Shown: positions 12,701-24,700 of the stretch, one piece after another
How the letters are laid out: each line of letters opens with the position of its first letter
Numbering within the stretch: position 1 is the stretch's first letter
Assembly (NCBI GenBank): GCA_020746105.1
Contig: CM036630.1
Coordinates: forward strand, 10,521,840-10,585,839
Source of the DNA: Trogon surrucura
Taxonomy: Eukaryota > Chordata > Aves > Trogoniformes > Trogonidae
Direction: 5' to 3'
Length of the DNA stretch: 64,000 bases
Notes under the pieces: model-generated
Database searches by the model: none
What the model was told of the DNA's origin: nothing
The model's input: only the letters and a program-made list of their open reading frames with translations
Program-made: the position numbers and the translations under genes

Positions 12701-15700
12701 AGCACTGGATGCATTTAAGAATTAAATAAACTTTTCAGAAGAGAATGATTGAACCTTGTGCTATCCAATATTATTTAAGAGAAACTGAAAGAAGAGGTTG
12801 ATTTTTTTTGTTGTTGTTGTTATGTTTGTGTCAAGAGTCGCAGACAGCAGCCATTTATGAAAGGAGAACTGGGGTTTCCTGTGTCATGCCTGAACTGTCT
12901 TGGTGTTCTCTTATTCTATAGGAGAAAACGTGGTGAGAAGGGAGAGGTTGTGGAAACTGTGGAAGATGTTATTGTGCGAAAACTGACTGCAGAACGAGTT
13001 GAGGAGTTGAAGAAAATTATTAAAGAAACACAGGAGAAATACAGGTATGTGGCAGAGGCATTAAGCTGTGGTGCACCTGACAGTTCTGTCATAAAGAAGT
13101 GGCTGAAGTGGGATGGTGCTTGGGGTGAAAATGCTACTTGGGCTTATTGTTCAGTAATAAGTACGAAAGAAGACTTTCTGATTACAGGCAACTCAAGAAA
13201 GATGCAGAGCTGATCCAGGCCGGACACATGGATAACAGACTGGAAGAGCTGTGCAATGAGATCATGATGTGGGTTGCTGAATTCTTTCCATGCTATGCTT
13301 TCTTCTGCGATTGTAGTTGCCTCACTTTGTGTGTTTGTCAGGTACCTCTTGCCCTGTGTACATTGTGTTAAGAGAAACAGGGCAGCTGGCCAGATACTTT
13401 GGCCTCTGAGGGTGGATTTAGGTTAGACTGGGTGCACCAGCCTGTGTGGAACATCACATTTCTTAATGAAAAGCTTAGTGATGGCTTACAAGATCATACT
13501 TTGCCTCCTCCATTTTGATAATCAGCTGAAATTGAAATTTCCTGCCAAGTGTGTCATTCTCTGGCCTCCAGCTCTAACACTCCTCAGAGGAAATGTGCCT
13601 GAGACTGCAGAGGCAGGTCTGGAGATAATGGGGTGGGGGTCAGTAAGCTGCAGGAGGAAGTAAGGGGAAGTGGGACACTGTATGACAGAAGGTTTTGATT
13701 CTATATACAGAAAGAAAAAAATGGAGGAGGAGGAGGCAGAAGTCAAGAGGAAGGCTACAGATGCTGCTTATCAGGGTAAGCTGAAAATGAGCGTCCTGAC
13801 TCTTACTCAGAGATGCATATGCTCATAAGAACATTTGGGAAATACTGAAGTCTTGTTAAGACCTGTTCAGGAGAAATTCCTTGACCCTAGGAGTTGAAAA
13901 GAAAGCTTAAATTCTCTTTCTTGCACTGTTATTTATAACAGGGCAAAATGCAGAAACTTCTGAGAAGGGAAAAAGTTCTGTAGAAAAGATATGTCTTAAG
14001 AGGAAGGAGAATTATTGAGGAGCTCTCTAGAATATCAGACTTTTTACCCCTTTGGTTTTCCCTTTAGTTTTACTATTGCCTGAAGAGAGATTTTTTTTCC
14101 TGAATGTTTAATTCACTTATGATTCTTGGAGCATTTTAGTGAAGTAACCTGCCAGTGATAGAAGGTGGTGAATACCCAACTACAGAAATCTGAAATTAAA
14201 GTGCATTACCCAGTGCTGGTGTTACTTGTTAACTGAGCCTAGTGTGGTGCAAGAAAATTCCTACAGCATAAATTGTTTTCTTGGGTTTCTTTAGGATAAA
14301 GAAGTAGCTGTCAGGGTCTATCCAAGATGGAGTCGTGGAATCTTCACTTTTTTTTTCTTTCCTGTTCTTTTGCAGCTCGTCAGGCCATTAAGAACCCGCC
14401 GCGACGATTAACAGGTGTGATGGTTCGCTCCCCTGCAGGCTCAACCTCCCCAGGGGGAGACTATGCTCTGGGAGATCTGTCTCAGCCTGCTGTGGACGAG
14501 GCCAGTCCAGGGGTAAGGATCCTTCTTGTAGGATAAGAGGGAAAAGACAGCTTGGAACATGGGGCTTCTAGTCCGTGGTGGAACAGAAGCCTGGGGAGAA
14601 GCCTTTGCCTTGTTTTGCTGACTTCCTGCTGTGGTAGTGCTGTAGTGTGGTTGATGTGTAGTGCTACTCGAGATACGTCCTCTTCCGTGTCTGTGATGAT
14701 CAGGTGCCTGGGTCAGAGGCTGTGTAGGGGCGTTAGTGGGTTGGCCACTACAGGGCAGGGAAAGGGTGAAAGCATGTGCCTGGAGTAGGGGTAGCGAGTG
14801 ACTGGAGTAGGTGTCTGTGGTGTGCCAGATCAGTGCTCTTGGGGGAAGGAGCAAGTGGGGCTAGTCCATGTGGTGGAGTGTGGCTTTTGAACAGTGTGGT
14901 TTTTCTCTTTCTCAGGTCACTCCAGGGACATTGCCCAGCACCCCAGTTGCCTCCTTCATTGGAATCCCTGACACCCCTCCAGGCTCTGCTCCCCTGGATG
15001 CCCCCATGACCCCAGTCACTGATGATTCACCCCAGAAAAAGATGCTAGGACAAAAAGCAACTCCGCCTCCTTCCCCTCTGCTCTCAGAGCTGCTGAAGAA
15101 GGGCAGTCTCCTGCCCACAAGCCCCAGGCTGGTATGGAGCTCTCTGCTCATATATGCAAGCACACAAACAATTTGCTCCAGACTCTGTCAGTGAAAAAGG
15201 GGGAGCTGCAAAGGCTTTTAAAAAATGTAGTTTTTTGTGAGAGTCCTGGAAGAAGTGATAATCTGAGAGATGTAGTTACCCCTGTGAGCTGCAGAGGTGA
15301 GACCCGTTCCCAGCAGTTCTGTGGGTGCAGGGCTGCAGGGGTCATTCAGCACATAGGACTGGCTATTTCCCCTCAGGTGAAAGATGTTGGAGTTGCAGGT
15401 TTTGCTAGAGGAAGTCATTCTCCCTGGAGTGGGAGTATATTAGCATGGTCCTGGTCAGCCTCCGTGGAGGTGTTCTTGATGTTTTCTACTTTGGGCTCGC
15501 AGTTCTTCACATCTTGGCAGGAAGTTGAGTTTCACTATTTGTAACGGGCCTTACCATAGGAATAGGGAGTCCTTTAGTGGGTTTGACAGCCAATATTGAA
15601 GTGGTTCAGTTTTCTCTTAATTGTAGACAGTTACTAAAATCACTCTGATGACAACCCACTTCTGGTGATGATGAATCTGGAAGCCTTGGGAGGGTGAACA

Positions 15701-18700
15701 TTGCTGACACTGTTCAGAGCCCAGTCTGAAAACAGCAGCCATCAGCCGGCCCGTCACAGCGATTCCCAGCGGTGGTGTTTGTGTGATGGAATAGGTCTGT
15801 TGCTGTTGACTTTCTGGTTTTAAGTTTGGAGTCTTTTCTATTTGTTAGCTTGGGTAAATATTCCACGGGTTCTATGTTTGCAGGGTGCAGTGTGACATAG
15901 GAGCAAGAAAAGGCTGTGGAAGACTGAGTTTTCTTTGTTTCAGCAGAACTGGTTTATATCTGCTTCAAGGTCCATCATAGGTTTCCTGTGTGACCTTGAT
16001 AGAATTACCTTCCAGCTTGGTGCTGCAGTTTCCCGCAACTCAAAATAGGGGATGGTTGCCATCTCAGTGCGTAGAGAGACTGGTATCTGTAAAGGATTAT
16101 TAGGTCGTTAAGCAGAGGAACTGAGGTAGAGCAGATAATGTATTTGGCGTAACTTCAGAGGAAGGTGGCACTGCAGCTGTATTGTAGCTGAAGAACAACA
16201 ACTAGTTTCAGGCTGTCATGTTGTGCACTTGGTAAAGGGCCTCAGAGAGGAACTAGACTGGACAAAATCTGCAGGAGAAGTGCTGAGGCAGCAAATGATG
16301 GACATATTCCTGGAGGTGCAATATCTGGCAGAGAGTCACTGATGTGATGGTATCTCCAGGAACTTCAGTTGTGTCCTCCTTTGGCAGGTTGGTGAAAATG
16401 AAATGGCAGTGGCTTCTGGTCACATGAACAGCTCAGGAGTCCTGCTGGAGGTAGGAAGCGTCCTTCCAGTGCTGCACAGTGGGGAAATGCAGTCGACACC
16501 TGGTGCTGTCCCTGCATCTCCTGCTGCCTCAGGTAACTCAGAACTCTCCCTGTACACTTCTGCCTTCAGATGTACCTTCAGACTGTTGCATGAATTCTCT
16601 TTGGAGAGAGATGAAGGACATCTAGCCTTGCTGGTTTGGGGGCTTCTTTATGAGTTCTATTCCTGTTTCTGTACCCCTGACCCTCTCACCCCTACTTTTT
16701 TTTAAGAAGACCCTAATCCTTATAGGGAAAAAAAAAAAAAGTCGTGATTTAAAATGAGTGAAACAATTAGGATCTGGTCCATGCAGTCTAGTTTTCTCAT
16801 TTGACACTGGCTAATACCAGGCATTTCAGTGTAGAAAGAAATGGTTAGTTGACAGAGAATTGGGGAAAAAATGGTCTGGTATCTGACTCCCAATGTGTCA
16901 AACTGCAACTTCTGATCTGGAGAACTGGTGTGCCTCACCTCTGCTTTAGCTTAGAGATCTGTTGAAGATTAAACCATGGTGAACTGTAAGCTCCAGAGTT
17001 CCATAGAGCAGAGGTGAGAGGGACAGTGCAGGAGGCTTTGCATTGGGCCTTTTCAGAACAACCTGCCTAAAATTAAGTTTCTTCTGAACTCATGCTGAGC
17101 AGCAGTTTAGTCACATTGTGTGCAACTGAGCATTTGTGCCTTTCATTCATATACAATTCCATAATAAAAATTACAGTTTCCTTATCCACATCTGTTCCTG
17201 AAGACCTATTAATTTGATCCAGACAGTTCAGTAAATTCAGACTGGAAGTTACAGCTAAGATGAGTGGTAACCTTTGCCATAAGAGGAATTCTCCAGAAAA
17301 GACCTCCAAAGAGATCCCCTCTGCTCCCTTTCAGCTCCTGTGATGACTTTTTCCTGGCTTAACTTGTGTGGCTCGCTCAGCACTGTTTTTCAGATTTCCC
17401 GTAGTTGTGTTGGAGTGAGCCTTTGGAAGGGCATCTCTCAGCCTGTGTGGCTTAGCCTGTCCAGCCCTTAGGTTGGACAGAGTGTCCCATAGTCAGTATT
17501 ATTCTAACTCGGACTGCATACACAGAGGAGTCTTGTGTTTTTGGTGCCAGTTCTCCATATACCTTTTGGGACTGTTTATAGGTACCTCTCAGTATCTTTT
17601 CTCAGAAGAAGCCACCAGACGGTGAAGAGCCCAGTGGTGGCTTTGTGGACTTCAGTGGTGGCTGCTTCTTGCTCACGTGCTTTTCCCTTCTACTCTCTGT
17701 TAGGTGCCCCTACGCTTTCCCGGCTTTTAGAAGCTGGTCCTGCACAGTTCACCTCACCTCTTGCTTCCTTCTCCGCTGTTGCCAGCGAACCTCCAGCTAA
17801 GCTCCTGCCACCCCCCGTAGAGCCTGTGTCTCAGGCAACCATTGTCATGATGCCCACGCTGTCAGCACCATCCGTTGTGCCACCAGCTGCAGCTCCAGAA
17901 AGCGTAGCCACAGGTGCGTCCCAGAACTACGCACTCGTAGGTCATGCACTGCTGGAAAATGGAACTTACTGTGGGATCAGCACCCAGCCAACTCTCAGCT
18001 GGCCTTTTATCACCTCAGACTTGCCGTCCTTCATGAAAGGGTGGTTACATCTGAGTTCTGAAGTAAAGGGATGGTTTTAAACAGAATTTGCTGGGTGGGG
18101 GTGGGGGTCCTGATGGTGTGTTGCTGGCTTGTGCTTCAGGGGCTGGAATTTCACTTTGTTTCTGCTGTGGGAAAGCGAACCTGTATTGTCTTTAATTTTT
18201 CTAAGCCATGCTGTTTTGGGTGGCCCTGGGATACTTGTAGTTGGTGCTTGATCTTATCCACTGCAGTATTTGTTTCTGTGGGCTTGACTTCTCTGGATTG
18301 GTCTCTGATTGTTGCTCTCATCCTTGTGCAGTGAGCCAGCCAGAAGCCTGTGTTACCATGGAGGCGGTGTCTGATTCCCATACTGTGACAGTGTCCATGG
18401 ACAGCAGTGAAATATCCATGATCATTGATTCCATCAAGAAAGAGTGCCTGGGTTCTGGGGCTGGCAGCGCTGCAGGGTCTTCCAAAGATCACTGCATGGA
18501 TGGGAAAGAAGACCTAGATTTGGCTGAGAAAATGGATATTGCAGTGTCCTATACAGGGGAAGAGCTGGACTTCGATACTGTTGGAAATATTATAGCCATC
18601 ATTGAGGACAAGGTAAATGGGCAAAGCAGAGTGCTGGTGCCTTTTGCCCCACATCCAGTTAGGTTAATCTCAAGTGATAACTGCTCACCAATGTAGTTAG

Positions 18701-21700
18701 TTTAAACAAGGAAGAAATAACTATTTCAAAATGCTTATTCTCACCGTCGTTGTCCAGATCAATAGGAAATGACCCTATGATGCCACTGCTACTAGTCTGC
18801 CACATTTAGCCTGGTGCTCCTCTTCAGAGCGCAGAAAGGAATCTCTTTCTTCCTCGTGTTGGGTAGGGTTTGGGTCACGTCTCTGGAGATAAATGAGCAC
18901 TGCTTGCAGCTTGCTTTCCAGGAGTGCTGTATTTCTGAAACAAGCTCCATGGGAGACTCCACAGGGAGTGATATGAGTCTGGCTGCAGAAGGCAACCTTG
19001 TAAACCCAGTACACCGGGTTTTCCACAATTGTCTCATTACCACATAACATGAACTTTTTCTTAATGCCTCTTTCTGATCTTGGCCTGCACTGCTGTGTGT
19101 TTGTTTTGGCAATAAAGGTAGATGACCACCCAGAAGTCCTGGATGCAGCGGTTGTTGAAGCTGCTCTGTCTTCTTTCTGTGAAGATACCGATGACCCTCA
19201 GACCTTGCCTGGCCCATGGGAACACTCAATTCATCAGGAGCACGAGAAACAGGCCCAGATACCCCAAGTGTCTGTGACTGTGAAGCAGGAGAGACTGGAA
19301 TGTGAGGAGCCAGAGGCAAAGGGAATTCGAGACCTAATGGGCATTGGTGAGCTGGGATCAGAAATAAAGACAGAACCTGCAGAGCAGGAGCCGAATCAGA
19401 ATCAGCTGGGCCCTGAAGAAACCATACCAGCCACTGCAAGAGTGACAGAAACACCAGAGCTTAGAAGTCAAGAGATAGAAGAGGATCAAAGAGCAGCTGT
19501 AGCAGCAGGAGAGACTTCTGAAATCGAGATAGAATCGTCCAAGGGAGAAGACACAGTTCACAATACAGTGAAGACAGAGGTATGTCAGCAGAGAGGCTTC
19601 TGGAACTGGTGTGGGAGGCTGTCTGGAACTGGTGTGGGGAAAGAAAGGAGCAGTTGTGGCAGGTAGGAGAGAAGTTTAGAGGAAGGATGACTGCCGGGTT
19701 GAAGGTGACCCTTCAATGAATGTGACTGACTGTTTTCATGGGAGTCATGCTGCTGATCTGCTCAATCTGCAGAGAAGCTCTTGCATTAGGCAGTACCTTT
19801 GTGTATCTCCCCCCACCCACGTGCAGAGTTGCTGTTGGGAAGGTGCTCAGTGAACTTCGTTGGTTTGAGTTAGGTTAGGGTGAGTGAGATGTGCCCACAC
19901 CTTCACTGAAGTAAGCTGACACAAACATCTAGATTTGTGCATTTCTCTTCCCTCCAGACCCCACCTGATGATGATTCATCCCCTCCACAAGTCCCAAATG
20001 TGAGTGAAGACTCCTCACAGGCTGATGTTCAGCACAAATTTGAGCTGTCAGGTAACTTAATTCAGCTAGGAAATCTTTTACATGCAACATTATTAGCTGG
20101 ATAGTTGTCAGTGATCTGGTTCAGGTTTTTTGGGGAGGAGGGAGAAAAGATACATGTAGGAACAGTGGTGATTACTGCAGGACAGTAGGCATTGGTGCAG
20201 GAGCTTTTGTAGGAAAGACTGCTTTGGAGAGTCAACCCTTCTGCTTTTCTTTCTTTCAGAGTCAATGAAGGAGGAGGCCCAAGCCCTGTTTAGAAGTCAG
20301 ATGAAGGTAAATCTCAACTAGTTGTAGTCACCTTGAGTTTATTAGTAATATCTCACTGCTGCTGCTTCCTGGCTCCCATCTGCTGAGAAGCAAAGCTTGC
20401 GTTCAGCTTTCTGCACTGAGGAGTAGGCAGTCTGCAGTTGGAGCTAGAGGGAGATGGCTTCAGGCACATAAAGCTCAGTGTGTCTCTGTGTTTCTGTGTC
20501 ATCGGGGGAGGCAGGGCAGGATAGAGTGATTAAGATTTTGTGAAAATTCCTGTACAGTTGTCAGCAGCGCAGCAAGAAAATCACTTTGCTGAACTGTAGT
20601 TGCTTTGGAGGCTCTTCAGTTGCTGCTGTAGCTGGCTGTGCAGACTCATGAACTCTTGTGTTTCAGGATGGGCAGGGTGAAGAGGATGATGAGGACGGTG
20701 CCAGTGAGGCTGCCAGTTTGGAGGAACCCAAAGAAGAAGATCAGGGTGAAGGATATCTATCAGAGATGGATAACGAACCCCCTGTGAGTGAAAGCGACGA
20801 TGGCTTCAGTGTCCATAATGCACCTTTACAGTCTCACACGCTAGCCGACTCCATCCCCAGCAGCCCAGCCTCCTCGCAGTTGTGAGTATCAGTGAAGTGC
20901 TCGAGCGCGCAGGCGCTAATCCCACGCTATTTTGTGGAGGGAACGTAGGATTCTCATTTCGGTTTCACTGACTGGCTGGATCAAAAGGGAGGAACTTGGA
21001 TGATTTGGCTGGTTCTTGCTTACAAGCACAGGTGTGCAGACAGTGCCTTAGTGCCAGGTCTTGTGTTTTTCTTTCTGTCTCCACCATTCAAAGGCAAAAT
21101 AAACCGTAAGGCTTCTGGTCTGAGGCAGTGTGCATAGACTCCTGAAGGAAGCCCTGTTCTTTTCTTCCCAGCTCAGTGTGCAGTGAGGACCAGGAAGCAA
21201 TACAGGCCCAGAAGATCTGGAAGAAAGCCATCATGCTAGTTTGGAGAGCAGCAGCTAATCACAGGTGAGTTTGGTGTCTTGAGAACTGGCTAGAAAAAAG
21301 TGACTACTCCTGGACAAGTCTCCCATCTCCCATCTCGGAGGCTTACCTGCTTTGGTACCAAGAGATGATGAATCATATTGTTACTGGTAGCAGACAAATA
21401 AACACGAGAGCATGAAACAGATACCTACCAGCAAGGATGGGGCACTAAGTGGACTCCTCTCTGCAGGTACGCCAATGTCTTCCTACAGCCTGTAACGGAT
21501 GATATAGCACCAGGCTATCACAGTATTGTGCAGAGGTAAGTCTCAGCATCTTCCATTATTAGAACTTGATATATTTTGTAGGGATTTCTGGTGGGAATGA
21601 TGTAGTTTTTGCTACCATGCAGACTGCAAGACTTGGAAATTTATATTTTTTCAGTCAGAAACTGGTTTCCCCCCCCAAAAAAGGGTCATCCACGGTAACA

Positions 21701-24700
21701 GATACATGTTTTTATGCCAACTTGTCTTTGTGTAAAGTACGCCAACTTACACAGAATACTTTTTATCAGTAAGATGGTATGTGACTAATCTGCTTCTCTC
21801 AGTTTCTATCCAAGGGTGGGATTTCATCTTGGAAGTTCCAAAACCTATCTTTAATCAGTGGGTTTTTTTACTGTCCCAGATAGTGTACTCTTGAGGAAGA
21901 ATTACCATAATCCCTTGCTAGCCCCCAAAATCTCTTCTAAACCGTTAGTGACTCCAGCTCTCTCTCTTTTGTGTCTCTTGTAGTGATGCCTGGAGAAGGC
22001 AAATGCCTCTCCTGAGGCATCTGTCCGGCTGTTGTTACCATTCATGGTAACTGCTGGACAGCTTCTGTCTTCTGACCCAAGGCATTGGTACTCAGGAACA
22101 CAGCCTGTGTATGGGAGAACCTATTTGGCTAAATTAAATAGATGGTCTAACTAGAAAAGTTAGACCCCCAAGCTGTTTTTAAAGGAGTGGGGAAATAATT
22201 AAGCATTTCTGTTGCTATTTTGACATGTGTTGTATTTTTTTCATAGGCCAATGGATTTATCTACTATCAAAAAGAACATTGAGAATGGGCTGATACGAAC
22301 CACAGCTGAGTTCCAGCGTGATATCATGCTGATGTTTCAAAATGCAGTTATGTACAACAGCTCTGACCACGATGTGTACCACATGGCTGTGGAGATGCAG
22401 CGAGATGTCCTGGAGCAGATCCAGGTAAAGTACTGAGCTGAGGCCAGTGCGGGACAGAGCACCTGCCTTGGTCCATAGGTACGGGAAAGACTCCTGGAGT
22501 TCCGCTCACAGTGTCTTTGAACAAAGTAGTCCCATATTTCCCTGCATCTCTCTTGTGCTAGCTCAGGTGTTTGTGGTGAACTAGATTGTGGCTAAGTTAA
22601 AACTAACGCAGCAAAATGTTTTATAGGTTCAGCCCAGACCAATTTTGAATCTAATTTCCTTCAGGGAAGTGCTTAGGCTAGCAGGAACCAGGGTGTGGTG
22701 CAGGAGCAGAAACAAGTAACAAGGATAGTGAATGACAGGAGAGGCGATTGCTTCCTTTGGTGGCTGTGCCAGCTTATGCTGGTCTAAAGCGTACGTGAAA
22801 CTGTCCTGTGAATACATGCCATTTAAAATTTCTTGTGAAGTAGAATGTCCCAGCTGGCAGGGCTAATAGAGTTTGAACTGGGGTTTTACAGTTCCTCAGG
22901 ACTTGTGGCTTCTGAGGTAAACGAGGGAACTTACTCTGCGTAGCTGACAAGGAACTGAAACTGCCTCTGACCCAATCATTCCCAGCCTGTGGTTTGTGAT
23001 AGTTAACTGACACACACTAACTGAACTTGTTTTGCCTGAGAATCTGAAGAGAGTGTGGTTTTCTTGCAGCAATTTCTGGCCACACAACTGATCATGCAAA
23101 CATCGGAGTCAGGGATCAGTGCAAAGAGCCTGCGTGGGCGAGACTCCACTCGCAAGCAAGATGCTTCAGAGAAGGTGAGAATTTTGCACCCTGCAGAAGG
23201 GCACTTTGCCTTATGAAGACTCGCAAGATTCTGCAGGAAGTTCCCATACCAAAGAGGCAGAATGTTTTTTGAGATTGCGATGATTCCAGCATCTTCATGG
23301 GAACAAATTTTTCTTTGAATGTGTCTGTTCATTAGGTTTCAGCTCTGGAGCTGCATGTCATCCCAGAGACAGGTCTCATGAATTTTTTTCTGTGATCCAA
23401 ATGGTTCTATTCCCTGTTTTTAAAAACAGGTGATGAAAACTGTAGGGAAATGAACAGAGTATTGGAAGAGGCATGATACAGCAGGAAGGTTGAAGGTGTA
23501 GAGAATTGAAAGACTAGGCTCTGCCGTGTCGTTCACTTCCTAGTCAGATTTTTAGGAGAGAGTTGCTCAGATCTGGTTTGCTGTGTAAAACACAACAGCG
23601 GACCTCTGAGTTCCTAAACTAATAGGAACATAGGTTGGTTTGATTTTTTATTTTTTTTTCTTTTCTTCTGTAAAGACACATCCAAACCTGATTAAATGAT
23701 CTCAGGAGCTCTCAGCTGGTGGACACAACATCATGACAGCAAGGACTGCGTGATTAGTTCTAGTGGCAACTGCACAGTGCAGAAATTGTTTGGTAGACCA
23801 GGCCTTGCTATGGCTGAGGAGGGTATATCCCTTTCCTAGCATTCTGACTCTCGCAGCATCCCTCTTTTGTCCGTTTTTTATGTTCCTGCTGCATAAGACT
23901 GATGCCATGTGGGAAGGGGAGTGGGGCACATGTTTCTCTATGCTCATGTGTGGGCTCAGTGCTTCTATGTGGTGTGTGCATTTCCGTATCTGACATCTGA
24001 TAAGTCCTTCTGTTTGGCCTTTTAACAGGACAGTGTCCCAATGGGCTCTCCTGCCTTCCTTCTCTCTCTCTTTGTAAGTATTGAAAGGCTCCAGCAGGTA
24101 CTGCAGTACTGCTGGCAGTGTGCTCTGCTCCTTGTCTGGGTGACCACTGCACTGTCACAGCATCCTTAGCATTGCAGCAGTGTGTGTTTTATCTCAGGGG
24201 CTGTACAACTGTGATCATTAGAGAAGAAACATCTCAGTCCTTTATTCTCAGCGTGGGTGAGAGGGAGGGGCTTCAGTCTTTTCTTCTGGTTCCAAGTGTT
24301 CTCATTTTGTCATCTGCCTTTGCTTTTTTCCACAACTTCTCTCCTGCTTCCTTTCCATGCAAGTGTGAAGACAGACCAAGTGGTGCAGTACCGTAGTTCC
24401 CACATCTCTCATGCTTGTACAGCTGTTCCTTCCACACGTTTGAGACAGTACAAAAGGTCTCGTGAAAGTGAGGAGTCAGCTGCGTACTCCTTTATCATTC
24501 ATGGGCCAGAAAGCAAATAAGATACTCTGCAGAGGTATCTTGCTCTGTGCCTGTGGTGATCTGGAAGTGTTCGGAAAAATATTCTCTCTGGGAAACCCCA
24601 AGTCTCTGAGTTGTGGGGAGGAGAGAGGGGAGGAAGATGGAGAGTTGTTTTTTTCTCTCGCATATATCTAAAGACAGAGAAGTACTCCGGGAGAGTCAGC

